From assembly GCA_902779675.1 (NCBI GenBank), contig CACZCK010000010.1, positions 44,391 through 108,390 of the forward strand: 64,000 nucleotides of DNA. The letters are read 5' to 3'. Below are positions 45,955 through 55,208 of the stretch, in pieces. Under the pieces are notes generated by a model, which worked only from the letters and a program-made list of their open reading frames with translations, did not search any database and was not told the DNA's origin. Position 1 is the first letter of the stretch, and every line of letters begins with the position of its first letter. The DNA is from an uncultured Coriobacteriaceae bacterium. GTDB lineage: Bacteria > Actinomycetota > Coriobacteriia > Coriobacteriales > Atopobiaceae. The position numbers and the translations under genes are program-made.

Positions 45955-46127
45955 GGCGTTTCCCGTCTCGACACGATAATGCATGGCACCAGCATCATAA
46001 CGTGCAGGTGCCGCGTGTATTGCCAGAGGTGGCACGGTTCGGTCGTCGGCGAAGGCACGACGGAGCCGACAGGCGCGGCGACGAGCCGCCTGCCACGTCC
46101 GCGCCTCCACAGGCAACGACGGCCATG

Positions 46128-46159
46128 CAAAAAGGCCCGCCGGTAATCCGACGGGCCTT
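46128..46159 (-). terminator. terminator of the rplM-rpsI operon
   Basis: AAGGCCCG-CCGG stem (46132-46143) pairs with CCG-A-CGGGCCTT (46148-46159) around TAAT. On the minus strand TTTTTGCATGG follows, a standard rho-independent terminator 23 bp after rpsI. Confidence 0.9.
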
Positions 46160-46181
46160 GCTGGTGCAAAAGGAGTAAAGC

Positions 46182-46577
<396 letters not shown>

Positions 46578-46580
46578 CGG

Positions 46581-47021
46581 TTACGCCTCCAGATCGATCT
46601 TGACGGGGTTCTGAGCCGCATGCGGATGCTCGGGGCCAGCGTAGACCTTGAGCTTCATGCCCTGCTTGCGGCCGAGGGTGGTGTGCGGCAGCATGCCCTT
46701 GACGGCGTGCTCGACAACCCACTCGGGCTTCTTGGCCATGGCCTCCTTGTAGGACTCGGTCTTCAGGCCGCCCAGCCAACCAGAGTAACGCCAGTAGAAC
46801 TTGGACTCCGCCTTGTTGCCGGAGAGCACGACCTTGTCGGCGTTGATGATGACCACGAAGTCACCAGTGTCGGTGTGCGGGGTGAACTGGGGCTTGTTCT
46901 TGCCACGAAGGATCATGGCAGCCTTGGTGGCAAGGCGACCGAGGGTAACGCCATCAGCGTCGATGAGCACCCACTTGCGCTCGACCTCGCCAGGCTTGGC
47001 GTAATGAGTCGACTTCTTCAC
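46581..47021 (-). CDS. rplM: 50S ribosomal protein L13
   Basis: A 146-residue L13 with [42 protein letters not shown] and the [16 protein letters not shown] signature. The chosen start is the GTG at 47021, 4 bp behind GGAGGAG, giving [16 protein letters not shown] as in relatives; a longer frame from an ATG lacks a ribosome site. First gene of the L13-S9 operon. Confidence 0.97.
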   Translation of the reverse strand: MKKSTHYAKPGEVERKWVLIDADGVTLGRLATKAAMILRGKNKPQFTPHTDTGDFVVIINADKVVLSGNKAESKFYWRYSGWLGGLKTESYKEAMAKKPEWVVEHAVKGMLPHTTLGRKQGMKLKVYAGPEHPHAAQNPVKIDLEA

Positions 47022-47208
47022 TTGACTCCTCCATAGATACATACGGTGTGCGACAACCCCTGGACTGGTTGGCGCGTGCTTTTTTCTTGTCAGAGATTAC
47101 GGGGCTCTGCAAAAGAAGCCTTCAAAGGATAGCACGACGCACAGCCGTTAGGAAGAAAAACTTTGCTGGTCACAAGCTGTGCACAGCAGCGCGTGCGTGG
47201 CACGCAGG

Positions 47209-47249
47209 TTCCCCGGAAAGAGGCGTGCTGCACGCCTCCTTCTGGGGAA
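47209..47249. terminator. stem-loop between the patatin-like gene and rplM
   Basis: TTCCCC (47209-47214) pairs with GGGGAA (47244-47249), and inside GAGGCGTG pairs with CACGCCTC around CTG. There is no T-run. It lies 20 bp after the stop of the patatin-like gene, so it probably helps terminate that transcript. Confidence 0.5.
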
Positions 47250-47268
47250 CTTCTGTGGGTACGAGGGC

Positions 47269-48171
47269 CTAGCGCCAGGGGTCGCCGCCGGCAAAGTCGC
47301 GGAGCTGGTCGAGCTTCTGCAGGGCGGCGGTTCTCCCCTGCAGGTACAGGTCCAGCAGCTTCTCGCCCGTGGCGCCGGTGTTGCCCACCTCCACGGGACG
47401 CGGCGGCTCGATGACCAGCACCCTGCCCGCCGCCTCCAGCTCGAACAGCTGCTCGCGCGAGGCGTTGTAGCGCTCCGCCCGCGATGCCAGGGCGTCGGTG
47501 TAGTACTCGTAGCCGTCGTAGCGCCGCGAGCGCAGGTAGATCTGCTCGGTCTTGTTGGTCTTGACAAAGCCGCGCTCGCGCGTGGCCACCACCACGGCCC
47601 GCGCCGCTGGGTCGTGCCCAGGTACCGTGGGAGCGCCATCGAGGCCCAACGCCACGGCAAAGGGAATGGAGTCCGCCGTACCGCCGTCGAGATAGAGATG
47701 CCCGTCGACCTCCACGCGGTTGGAGACCATGGGCAGCGAGGCGGACGCCTGCACCTTGCGCACGTCATCGGGGAACGTCACGCACGGCAGGTAGGCAGCG
47801 GTGCCAAAGACGGTGTCGGTGGCCACGGCATACATGCGCAGGGGGTTGGTGTTAAAGGTCTCGTCGTCGCAGGGGTCAAGATGGTTCTGGATCTCGTCGT
47901 ACATGAACTCGGCACCGGCGATGTTGCCCGTCGTGGCCCACGACCACAGGCTCATGAAGCGCTTGTCGTCACGAAACGCCAGGATGATGCGCATGCCGCG
48001 GCCCCACTGGCGGCTCTTGAACGAAGCTGCGTTGATGGCGCCCGCCGAGACGCCCCACACGCTGCCAAAGCCGTAGATGCCGTGCTCCTGCATGACATCG
48101 AGCACGCCCGCCGTGAAGATTCCCCTGAAGCCGCCGCCCTCGAGCACGAGGGCAGTCTCGCCACTTGCCAT
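47269..48171 (-). CDS. patatin-like phospholipase/acylhydrolase
   Basis: A 300-residue RssA/YjjU-type patatin protein using a Ser-Asp dyad. The oxyanion loop is GGGFRG (12-17), the nucleophile GVSAG (40-44, Ser42), and the Asp is in YLDGGTADS. There is no signal peptide, so it probably hydrolyses acyl lipids at the inner face of the membrane. The start MASGETAL has GGAGGC upstream; the frame is open 67 codons more. Divergent from the rubredoxin gene. Confidence 0.88.
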   Translation of the reverse strand: MASGETALVLEGGGFRGIFTAGVLDVMQEHGIYGFGSVWGVSAGAINAASFKSRQWGRGMRIILAFRDDKRFMSLWSWATTGNIAGAEFMYDEIQNHLDPCDDETFNTNPLRMYAVATDTVFGTAAYLPCVTFPDDVRKVQASASLPMVSNRVEVDGHLYLDGGTADSIPFAVALGLDGAPTVPGHDPAARAVVVATRERGFVKTNKTEQIYLRSRRYDGYEYYTDALASRAERYNASREQLFELEAAGRVLVIEPPRPVEVGNTGATGEKLLDLYLQGRTAALQKLDQLRDFAGGDPWR

Positions 48172-48370
48172 GACGCCTCCATCCGTAAGAAGCCGAACAG
48201 TCACATCATACTCGCCATGCGCCTCAGCTGCGTCGGCCACAGAGACGGGGCCGCTGGCGGATTGCGATGACCCGCGCCGCCCGACAGCGATGGTGTGGGC
48301 CAAAAGGATGGTAAGCTGCTCACAAGCTCGCCGCGAGGGACGCGGCGTCCGAAGGAGAGGAAGGCACACC

Positions 48371-48508
48371 ATGGCTGATGAGACCTACACGTTCGTCTGC
48401 ACCGTCTGCGGCTGGGAAGTCACCGTCGACACCCCCGAGCTCCCCGACGACTTCGTGTGCGAAGTCTGCGGCGTTGGCCCCGAGATGTTCGAGCTCGTCG
48501 AGGAGTAA
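48371..48508 (+). CDS. short rubredoxin-type electron carrier
   Basis: A 45-residue rubredoxin with the four iron ligands as CxxC pairs at Cys10/13 and Cys30/33 (FVCTVCGW and FVCEVCGVGPEMFE). The usual central loop of 52-residue rubredoxins is shortened. The start ATG at 48371 has AGGAGAGGAAGG upstream. A one-electron carrier of anaerobes, often used with flavoproteins or in peroxide/superoxide reduction; the flavin reductase at 49816 is a possible but not adjacent partner. Confidence 0.88.
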   Translation: MADETYTFVCTVCGWEVTVDTPELPDDFVCEVCGVGPEMFELVEE

Positions 48509-48523
48509 CTCGACTTGGGACCC

Positions 48524-48581
48524 GTCCCCCGCACCTCCTCGCCACCCTGCTTCGCAAGAGCGCTTCGGAGGTACGGGGGAC
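48524..48581 (+). terminator. hairpin after the rubredoxin gene
   Basis: GTCCCCCG and ACCTCC (48524-48538) pair with GGAGGT and CGGGGGAC (48567-48581), separated by single mismatched bases, with a 28-nt loop that folds further. No T-run follows. Confidence 0.55.
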
Positions 48582-48777
48582 GAGCTCTCACTACCCCTCG
48601 TGGAAGGGGTGTGGGGCACGGTCGGGAACCCCACGATCCAGTCGCAGTTTATGGGTCGTGGGTAAGCGTGACCCGATTATTGGGTAGAATCCTTTCTGAG
48701 CCTGCGGGCTCGGTTCTTTGACACTTGCATGGTGGCAGTGACCCTTATCCAGGCGCCCGCGCGGCGCCGCATCTTGT

Positions 48778-49143
48778 GGGGGTGACTGGTTTCGACAGGG
48801 TTGTTCTGAGGTGGGCAGCAAGCCGTGGTCTCCTCGCCACGTTAAACAGGGGTACCGTCAAATTGAATTGACGACAACTCTTATGTGGGCGACTACGCCC
48901 TCGCCGCTTAATTAACAGCCGGCGCGTCTAACCGGGGGTTTCCCTCGCTCCCGGGGCGACGTCATTTGAGAGGGATGCTCCTGCGGACGTAGCGCGTATG
49001 CCGCAGGCCAAGACCGAACGAGCTAGGGCACCGATTGTGGGTCACCACGCGTGACGTGCCCGAATCCTTTGTGGTGACTGAGCTTGGAGACACCTGCCAG
49101 GGGATGGCTTTGGACCGGAGTTCGATTCTCCGCACCTCCACCA
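48778..49143 (+). ncRNA. ssrA: transfer-messenger RNA (tmRNA)
   Basis: A 366-nt tmRNA including CCA. The 5' acceptor strand GGGGGTG (48778-48784) pairs with CACCTCC (49133-49139), and ACCA ends the gene. GACTGGTTTCGACAGG is the conserved 5' tRNA-like element, and GGAGTTCGATTCTCC the T-arm. The tag reading frame is at 48870-48911 and encodes DDNSYVGDYALAA followed by TAA; the exact resume codon is uncertain by one position. With SmpB it rescues stalled ribosomes and marks the nascent chain for proteolysis. smpB and rnr lie 1.3-2.8 kb downstream. Confidence 0.96.
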
Positions 49144-49153
49144 TGTAATGAAC

Positions 49154-49194
49154 GCGGGCCATGGTTGCTTGTCAGCCATGGCCCGCTTTCTTTT
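49154..49194 (+). terminator. terminator of ssrA
   Basis: GCGGGCCATGG (49154-49164) pairs with CCATGGCCCGC (49176-49186) and is followed by TTTCTTTT, 11 bp after the tmRNA 3' end. Confidence 0.93.
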
Positions 49195-49199
49195 GCGTA

Positions 49200-49217
49200 G
49201 CGGAGAATCGAACTCCG
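49200..49217. repeat. inverted copy of the ssrA T-arm
   Basis: GCGGAGAATCGAACTCCG is the exact reverse complement of 49116-49133 within the tmRNA T-arm, 66 bp away on the far side of the terminator. ssrA 3' ends are common integration sites; this could be a remnant of a recombination event or part of a degenerate tRNA. Confidence 0.6.
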
Positions 49218-49429
49218 CACAGCACGAATCGCCGTGCTTCGCGCATAAGGGTCAGGCCCTTTTGCGCGAACGCGAATCAGCGCGCGCAGGCGTAGGCGCA
49301 AACAGAGGTGGGCTGCAACTCCCACAAAAGCGCAAGCCGACCACGACCGCAGAGCGCTTCTTGTAACCTGCCTGCCAAACGTGGCCGCTATACTGTGGCC
49401 AACATTCGTCCCGAGGAAAGGGAGCTCGC

Positions 49430-49717
49430 ATGGACATCAAGCAGACCGCCGAAGACCTCATTGCCCAGGGCAAGGCCGCACTCGATACCAACGCCGACGG
49501 CACGATCGAGGCAAAGGAAGTCGTCGACGCAGTCGTCGATCGCGCTAAGGAGACCGCCGAGGCCGCAGGCGTGGCGGCCGAGGAGATCAAGGCCGGCTTT
49601 GACGCCGACGGCGACGGCAAGGTGTCCGTCGACGAGGTCAAGGTCGTGGCCGAGGGTATCGCCGACAAGGCCACCAAGACCGTGAACGACATCGTCGGCA
49701 AGATCAAGGGCGAGTAG
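49430..49717 (+). CDS. small EF-hand calcium-binding protein
   Basis: A 95-residue soluble acidic protein with two canonical EF-hand loops: Asp19-x-Asn21-x-Asp23-Gly24 to Glu30, and Asp58-x-Asp60-x-Asp62-Gly63 to Glu69. No signal peptide or membrane segment is present, so it would buffer or sense Ca2+ in the cytoplasm. Start ATG preceded by AAAGGGAGC. Prokaryotic EF-hand proteins of this size are mostly uncharacterised. It is a single gene with its own terminator between ssrA and the flavin reductase. Confidence 0.85.
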   Translation: MDIKQTAEDLIAQGKAALDTNADGTIEAKEVVDAVVDRAKETAEAAGVAAEEIKAGFDADGDGKVSVDEVKVVAEGIADKATKTVNDIVGKIKGE

Positions 49718-49739
49718 CCAACCAGTACACACCAGAACG

Positions 49740-49784
49740 AGGGGCCGGACCCAGCGGATTGCCGACTGGGTCCGGCCCCTTTCG
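49740..49784 (+). terminator. terminator after the EF-hand gene
   Basis: GGGGCCGGACCCAG (49741-49754) pairs perfectly with CTGGGTCCGGCCCC (49766-49779), followed by TTTCG. It can serve both convergent genes. Confidence 0.85.
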
Positions 49785-49815
49785 CTTTGCTGAGTTTGTG
49801 AGAAGTGCTGTGCAC

Positions 49816-50322
49816 CTACTCCTTTACGTAGCTGCTCGCCTTGGGCGGCGTCTTGCCCTTGAGCGTGTTGTGATAGTAGGCGTAGGTCATGGGCGTGGCA
49901 TCGGAGAGGTTCTGGGCATCCTTGACCTCGCCGACAAAGACCACATGCGTGCCCACGTCGAGCGTCTGCACCACCTGGCAGGCCAGCACGCACGCCGTCG
50001 CGACCGGCGTGTACGGGTCGCCGAGAACGGTCTCGCGGCTCTCGATGCCGTCGAACTTGGCGAAGGCCGTCGAGGTGCGGAATCCAAAGCGCCCGATGAA
50101 GGGCATGTCCGCCTCCTGCGTAATCGGGCACAGCGCAAAGTGGCCAGCCTTCTCGATCACACCCTCGGTGTGGTTCTGCTTGTTGACCGCTACCATGACC
50201 TGCAAGGGCTCGCTCGTGAGCTGCAGGCCCGTGTTGATCACGCATGCACCGTAATCGTCCTCCGTTGCCGCGGACACCACATAGAGTCCCGACTGAAACT
50301 TGTACAGTGCCGTTGCGTCCAT
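49816..50322 (-). CDS. flavin reductase-like FMN-binding protein
   Basis: A 168-residue flavin reductase domain protein. ALYKFQSGLYVVSA begins the domain, followed by GACVINTGLQLTSEPLQVMVAVNKQNHT, and later GTHVVFVGEV. It resembles the N-terminal domain of Hrb-type rubredoxin:flavin reductases of anaerobes, here without a fused rubredoxin. It binds FMN and moves electrons from NAD(P)H or rubredoxin to acceptors such as O2 or NO detoxifying enzymes (inferred). The start MDATALYK has GAGGGGG upstream. Confidence 0.85.
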   Translation of the reverse strand: MDATALYKFQSGLYVVSAATEDDYGACVINTGLQLTSEPLQVMVAVNKQNHTEGVIEKAGHFALCPITQEADMPFIGRFGFRTSTAFAKFDGIESRETVLGDPYTPVATACVLACQVVQTLDVGTHVVFVGEVKDAQNLSDATPMTYAYYHNTLKGKTPPKASSYVKE

Positions 50323-50416
50323 GACGCCCCCCTCTCTGCCGCGCCTCGCGGCTGTTGGCCAACCTCTCCGTATGCAAGCGGCGCCAGAGGCCCAGCCCCT
50401 GACGCCGCAGGTCACG

Positions 50417-50908
50417 CTATCTGCTGCGCTCCTTGAGCGCGCGCCGTATGTCAAGGTCGCTCTGACGCTTGGCCATGTCGTGGCGCTTGTCATAGAGCTT
50501 CTTGCCGCGACCGACGCCAATCGCCAGCTTCACCCGATTGTGCTCGTCGAAGTAGAGCTCCAACGGCACCAGTGCCAGGCCCTTCTGCCGCAAGCGTCCG
50601 TCGAGGTTGTCGATCTGACGGCGATGCAGCAGCAGCTTGCGACGACGGTCGGGGTCCACGTTCCACACGCCGCCGTTGGAGTACGGGTGGATGTGTGCGC
50701 CGACCCACCACACCTCGCCCTTGCGGATGATGCAGAACGAGTCGTTGATCTGGCTGGCGCGCTCGCGCAGGCTCTTGACCTCGGTGCCCGTAAGCACCAC
50801 ACCAGCCTCGAACGTCTCGGTGATCTCGTAGTCGTGCCGGGCAACGCGGTTGCGGGCAATGGTCTTCTTGCCCTTCTTGCCCGGCGTCTCCTTGCCCTTA
50901 GCTGGCAT
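50417..50908 (-). CDS. smpB: SsrA-binding protein SmpB
   Basis: A 163-residue SmpB that delivers alanyl-tmRNA to stalled ribosomes. Core motifs are NRVARHDYEI, GVVLTGTEVKSLR, WWVGAHIHPYSNGG and the basic tail KLYDKRHDMAKRQSD, which reads the empty A site. The start MPAKGKE has GAGGAGG upstream and overlaps the end of the preceding TPR-like gene by 11 bp, so the two are translationally coupled. ssrA, its RNA partner, lies 1.3 kb away. Confidence 0.97.
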   Translation of the reverse strand: MPAKGKETPGKKGKKTIARNRVARHDYEITETFEAGVVLTGTEVKSLRERASQINDSFCIIRKGEVWWVGAHIHPYSNGGVWNVDPDRRRKLLLHRRQIDNLDGRLRQKGLALVPLELYFDEHNRVKLAIGVGRGKKLYDKRHDMAKRQSDLDIRRALKERSR

Positions 50909-51746
50909 CGTCGGCCTCCTCATCGTCAGAACGAATCAGCTCGAGGAGGGCCATGGCGGCCTTCTCCCCCACCAGGTCGCGCGCCCGCAGCGTGAGGCCC
51001 GTGGCCAGGTTACGGTCGCCCAGAGCGGCCGCATCGCCTGCACACATCAGCAGACAGACGGCAATCTCGGCATTGGCTCCCTCGGGCAGGCCCTCGGAGG
51101 CAAGCAGCTCCTCGGCTTGGTCGTCGGTCACGTTCGCCGGGTCGGCCTCGGTGCCAGAGGCGTGCTCCAGCGCGGCCTGAAGCGCCTGGTCGGTCGGGTC
51201 GATGCGCTGAGCCACATGCAGGCAGGCGGCTGCGGCGCGCGGGTTCTCGGCCGCCTGAAAGTAGGCAGCAAAGTTGAGGTAGGCGCGCACGAGATGGCTT
51301 GCCTCGCTGGCCCGCTCAAAGACCGAGAACGACAGAGCCAGGTGCTCGCGCATGTCGCCGGCAATGCGGCAGAGGTCCGCCAGATTGAGGCGATGCTCAC
51401 ATCCCATGGGGTTCCACCGCACGGCTTGACGCAGGGCCGCCGCAGCCGACTCGTAGTCGCCGCAGTGCACGTGCGCCAGAGCAAGGTCGGCATACAGGCG
51501 GTCGAGGGGCTCGCCCACGTCGCGCAGCTCGCGCGGGTCCTGCTCGACCCGACGGTATGCCAGGCGCTCGAAAATCGAGGGGAAGCTGAACCACTGCAGC
51601 TCATCGGTGGTCGGGCAGTTGCGATCCACGTACTCCTCGGCATCCTCGGCCAAGCGTGCGAGCAGCTCGAGCGCCAGTTCGGCCTCGCCCTGCACGAGCA
51701 GGCCCTCAGCACGCAATAGTTCGTCAGAAAGGTTGTTGTTGGCCAT
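50898..51746 (-). CDS. TPR-like helical repeat protein
   Basis: A 282-residue cytoplasmic protein built of helical pairs with TPR character (ADLALAHVHCGDYESAAAALRQAVRWNP and ALSFSVFERASEASHLVRAYLNFAAYF-type segments). No catalytic motif is visible. It overlaps smpB by 11 bp and lies downstream of rnr, so it shares the quality-control operon; a scaffold role there is an inference. Start ATG with GGAGACG upstream. Confidence 0.75.
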   Translation of the reverse strand: MANNNLSDELLRAEGLLVQGEAELALELLARLAEDAEEYVDRNCPTTDELQWFSFPSIFERLAYRRVEQDPRELRDVGEPLDRLYADLALAHVHCGDYESAAAALRQAVRWNPMGCEHRLNLADLCRIAGDMREHLALSFSVFERASEASHLVRAYLNFAAYFQAAENPRAAAACLHVAQRIDPTDQALQAALEHASGTEADPANVTDDQAEELLASEGLPEGANAEIAVCLLMCAGDAAALGDRNLATGLTLRARDLVGEKAAMALLELIRSDDEEADDAS

Positions 51747-51836
51747 AGACGCACGTCTCCTTCTGCCCGCCGTACCAGACGGGCGTCAATGCTCTCATAG
51801 AGTGTACCGTACCCCGGTCGTGCACGAGGTATACAC

Positions 51837-51898
51837 CCGTGCCGTGGGGGCCGAGCCGTTCGCACGCCTGTCCGCACGGCTCGGCCCCCACGGCACGG
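51837..51898 (-). terminator. long hairpin after rnr
   Basis: A perfect 23-bp inverted repeat (51837-51859 with 51876-51898) with a 16-nt loop begins 7 bp past the rnr stop. There is no T-run. It could terminate rnr with a factor or protect its 3' end while separating it from the TPR-like gene. Confidence 0.65.
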
Positions 51899-51904
51899 TG
51901 CTTG

Positions 51905-53935
51905 CTACGCCCTCTTACCAGCCAGACCGAAGTCGATCTGCCCACGCATGGGGTTAGCGCCCAGCACCTCCACTGCAACGCGCTGCCCAAGCGAGAAGGT
52001 CCTGCCGCTCTCCTCACCCACCAGCGCCATGCGTGTGTCATCGTAGGTGAACCACTCGCTCCCCAGCTCGCGCGTGGGCAGCAGGCCCTCGGCGCAGGTG
52101 TCGTCGAGCATCACGAACAGGCCATAGCGCTCGCATCCTGTGACCACGCCCGAGAACCTCTCGCCGATGCGACCGGCAAAGAGCTCGGCCATCTTGGCCT
52201 TCTGCGAGTCGCGCGCCGCCGCTTCGGCCACGCGCTCGCGCTCCGAGCACGTGCGACACAGCTGCGGAAGCGCAGCGGCCACCTTGCGCTGCTCGGGCGT
52301 ATCGACCTTGCGGACCAGCAGGGCCTTGAGGGCGCGGTGCACCACTACATCCGGGTAGCGCCTGATGGGCGAGGTGAAGTGGCAGTACGCCGGCGCGCCA
52401 AGCGCGTAGTGGCCGTCGTTGTGAGGCAGGTAGATGGCACGCTTCTGGGCTCTCAGGAGCAGGGCCCCCGCAAGCAGCTCTCCCGGCGTCCCCGCGGCGC
52501 GGGCAAGCACGTCCTGCACGACGTAGGGATCTCCCGCTGTCAGGCGCTCGGCCTCGCCGGGCATCAGCAAGCGCAGCTCGTGCAATACGGGGAGGGTCTC
52601 CGCGAGGCTCTCGGGGGCGGGACGCTCGTGCACGCGGTAGGCCGCAGGCATCTCCGCATCGGCCAGTCGCTTGGCCACCGCCTCGTTAGCCATGAGCATG
52701 GCCTCCTCGATCAGGCTCGTGGCGCGCGTGCGCTCGCGCACCGAGACGCCCACAGGATGTCCCGCCTCGTCGAGCACCACCCGCGACTCGCGCGTGTCGA
52801 AGTCGACGGCACCGCGCTTGGCGCGCAGCGCGCGACGTGCCTGGGCAATCTCATCGAGCAGAGCAATCGCGTCGGCGACGCGAGTTGCATCCTCGTGCGC
52901 GCAAGGCAGATCGTCGGCGGCCAGCCTCCCCTCGAGCAGGGCGTCTGCCATCGCATAGTCGAGCCGCGCGCGCGACCGAATAACCGACGGGCACATGCTG
53001 GCATCCCTGACCTCGCACTGCGCATCGAGGCGAAGCGTCACGCTCATAGCCAGACGGTCCTCGTCCGGCCTCAGCGAGCAGAGGTCGTTGCATAGCCGCT
53101 CGGGCAGCATGGGCAACACGCGATCCACCAGGTACGTCGAACAGGTACGCTGGCGTGCCTCCACATCCATCGGGGAGTCCCAGGGCAGGTAGGCCGTCAC
53201 ATCGGCGATGTGAACCGCCACCGTGAAGCCGCCGTCATTGTTGCGTACGGCAGCGACGGCATCGTCAAAGTCGCGCGCGTCAGTCGGATCGATGGTAAAG
53301 GTCAGCTGGTCGCGCAGGTCCCTGCGGAGGGGCTCAGCCAGGGCAGCATCCACATCGAGGCGCAGGTCCGCGGCCTGGTCGAGCACCGGCTGCGGAAATG
53401 ACGTGGCTAGGCCGTGCGAAGCGATGACCGTCTCTACCAGCAGGTCGAGCTCTTCGGCCGACCCCACGCGTCGGTCGAGCGTGACAACGCCAGCCGTCCC
53501 CCGCGCCGGATACTCGAGAATGCGCGCCTCGACCACGTCGCCTTCGCCCACTCCAAGACGCTCGGCGCAGTGGTCTCCGGGAAGCACAAAGAAGTCGTGC
53601 GCAATACGGCCGTCAAGCGGTGTAACCGCGCCAAGCGGACCGGCGGGGGCATAGGTTCCCAGAAAAGTGAGCGTCGCTCGCTGGAGCACCGCACGCACCA
53701 CAGCCTGCGGTTGCTCGCCTCCGCGTCTCACCAGACTCACCTGGACCTCGTCACCACTCATCGCCTCGTGGATGCCTCCGCGGGCGATCATGAAGGTACC
53801 CTCGGCGGTCTCGACGCTACCCACGCCTGGCCGGGCAACGGTGATGGTGCCCGTCAACAGGGCCTGCGGCTTCCTGCGCGGACCCGATGTCCGACCGCGC
53901 CTCTTGTTGCCGTGATGTGGCCTTTTGCGCCCCAT
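51905..53935 (-). CDS. rnr: ribonuclease R (RNB-family 3'-5' exoribonuclease)
   Basis: A 676-residue RNase R. A basic N-terminal tail (RKRPHHGNKRRGRTSG) is followed by OB-type cold-shock segments, the RNB catalytic core with the metal Asp cluster TIDPTDARDFDDA, and HFTSPIRRYPD. A C-terminal S1 domain (FSGVVTGCERYGLFVML) ends the protein. RNase R degrades structured RNA and non-stop mRNA with tmRNA-SmpB, whose genes are adjacent. It is somewhat shorter than the E. coli enzyme. Confidence 0.95.
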   Translation of the reverse strand: MGRKRPHHGNKRRGRTSGPRRKPQALLTGTITVARPGVGSVETAEGTFMIARGGIHEAMSGDEVQVSLVRRGGEQPQAVVRAVLQRATLTFLGTYAPAGPLGAVTPLDGRIAHDFFVLPGDHCAERLGVGEGDVVEARILEYPARGTAGVVTLDRRVGSAEELDLLVETVIASHGLATSFPQPVLDQAADLRLDVDAALAEPLRRDLRDQLTFTIDPTDARDFDDAVAAVRNNDGGFTVAVHIADVTAYLPWDSPMDVEARQRTCSTYLVDRVLPMLPERLCNDLCSLRPDEDRLAMSVTLRLDAQCEVRDASMCPSVIRSRARLDYAMADALLEGRLAADDLPCAHEDATRVADAIALLDEIAQARRALRAKRGAVDFDTRESRVVLDEAGHPVGVSVRERTRATSLIEEAMLMANEAVAKRLADAEMPAAYRVHERPAPESLAETLPVLHELRLLMPGEAERLTAGDPYVVQDVLARAAGTPGELLAGALLLRAQKRAIYLPHNDGHYALGAPAYCHFTSPIRRYPDVVVHRALKALLVRKVDTPEQRKVAAALPQLCRTCSERERVAEAAARDSQKAKMAELFAGRIGERFSGVVTGCERYGLFVMLDDTCAEGLLPTRELGSEWFTYDDTRMALVGEESGRTFSLGQRVAVEVLGANPMRGQIDFGLAGKRA

Positions 53936-54287
53936 GATGCCCCCCCTTCGTCAAGCTCAGTGTAACGCGCTGCCGAGGAGCAGGGACGCACGACACCGTT
54001 CCCCGACGGCTGTCGAGGCGCCTCACGCAATACTGTTAGACAAAAATGCTCGGTTTTCTGACTAGTGTACGCAGCGCACTGTCATGCACAGAGGACTCAG
54101 CATCTGGGCCTTTGGTACGCTGGCAAGCCCTGTCAGAGGCCCTTCCCAAAGCGAACCGTACACTACGCCAAAAACCGTGTCGTTTTCTCGCTCGAAACCC
54201 CGGAGGTCTCGCCGTGAGCCACCACCAAAGCAAAGCGGCCCGGGCACAGGGCACCGGGCCGCTTGAGAATGCGTATCGCGCGTGTGG
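53936..54287. other. gene-free stretch between ftsX and rnr
   Basis: 352 bp with an imperfect 21-bp inverted repeat (CGGTTTT..TAGTGTACG at 54051-54071 with its complement 54157-54177) and the ftsX terminator at 54233-54264. The rnr promoter must be at its left part. No gene is seen. Confidence 0.5.
54233..54264 (-). terminator. terminator of ftsX
   Basis: AAGCGGCCCGG (54233-54243) pairs with CCGGGCCGCTT (54254-54264); on the minus strand TGCTTTGG follows. It lies 23 bp after the ftsX stop. Confidence 0.75.
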
Positions 54288-55208
54288 CTACACCTTGAGG
54301 TAGCGCCTCATAGCGATGATGGAGCCGAACGTGCCCAGAATCAGGCCTGCCAGCACCAGACTGGCGTAGGTGCTGTACATGATGCGCGTCGGCAGCGAGA
54401 ACGACAGGAACTGGAGGCTGTTCTCGAGACGCGGGATCAGCGCGCCAAGTCCGAAGTGCAGAGCACCGATGGCGAGGGCGGAGCCGATCAGCGCCTCCAG
54501 GATGCCTTCGGCCACGAAGGGCCCACGAATGAAGCTGTTGGACGCGCCCACCAGACGCTCGATGGCAATCTCGCGACGACGCGCGGAGATGGCCAAGCGA
54601 ATGGTGTTGTTGATGAACACGAAGGCCACGAAGGTGAGCAGACCCACCAGCACCAGCGTGCCGATGCGGATATAGTTGGTCACGCTGAACAGGCGCTCGA
54701 CCGTCTCGCGGCCGTACTGCACCGACGCGCCAACGTCCTCGGGGTCGTCGGCCACCGCCGCAAAGTCCTCGTCAGAGATGAGCTGGTTGGCAACGCTCTC
54801 GACCTGCTGCGGGTCGGACAGCTTGATAACCAGCGACGCGGGAACGGGGTTCTCGCCATCGAGGGCGGCCACGGCGTCCGCGGCGTTGCGGTTGCTCATG
54901 GTCTCCTTGTACTCCTGAAGCGCCTCGTCCTTGCTCTTGTAGCGCACGGACTCGACGCTGTCCCAACCCTCGATCTTGGCCTTGAGGGCGTCGACGGCCT
55001 CCTGCTCGGCGTCGTCGGACAGGAACGCCTGGATGGTCACGCGGTCCTCGACGTTGCCCACAAGATTGGTGAGCATGGCCGAGCCCAGCACGAAGACGCC
55101 AATGATGAACAGCGACAGGAAGATGGTGACGATGGCGCCGAAGACCGTCGACCAGTTGCGACGGAAGTGACGAAGCGCCTCGCGAATCGAATAGGCGATG
55201 TTAGACAT
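54288..55208 (-). CDS. ftsX: cell division protein FtsX
   Basis: A 306-residue membrane protein with a cytoplasmic N-tail (SIREALRHFRRNWSTVFGAI), a first helix at about 20-45, an extracellular domain to about 180, and three further helices. With FtsE it transmits a signal across the membrane to peptidoglycan hydrolases at division. The start codon overlaps the ftsE stop by 8 bp, as usual for this pair. Confidence 0.94.
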   Translation of the reverse strand: MSNIAYSIREALRHFRRNWSTVFGAIVTIFLSLFIIGVFVLGSAMLTNLVGNVEDRVTIQAFLSDDAEQEAVDALKAKIEGWDSVESVRYKSKDEALQEYKETMSNRNAADAVAALDGENPVPASLVIKLSDPQQVESVANQLISDEDFAAVADDPEDVGASVQYGRETVERLFSVTNYIRIGTLVLVGLLTFVAFVFINNTIRLAISARRREIAIERLVGASNSFIRGPFVAEGILEALIGSALAIGALHFGLGALIPRLENSLQFLSFSLPTRIMYSTYASLVLAGLILGTFGSIIAMRRYLKV

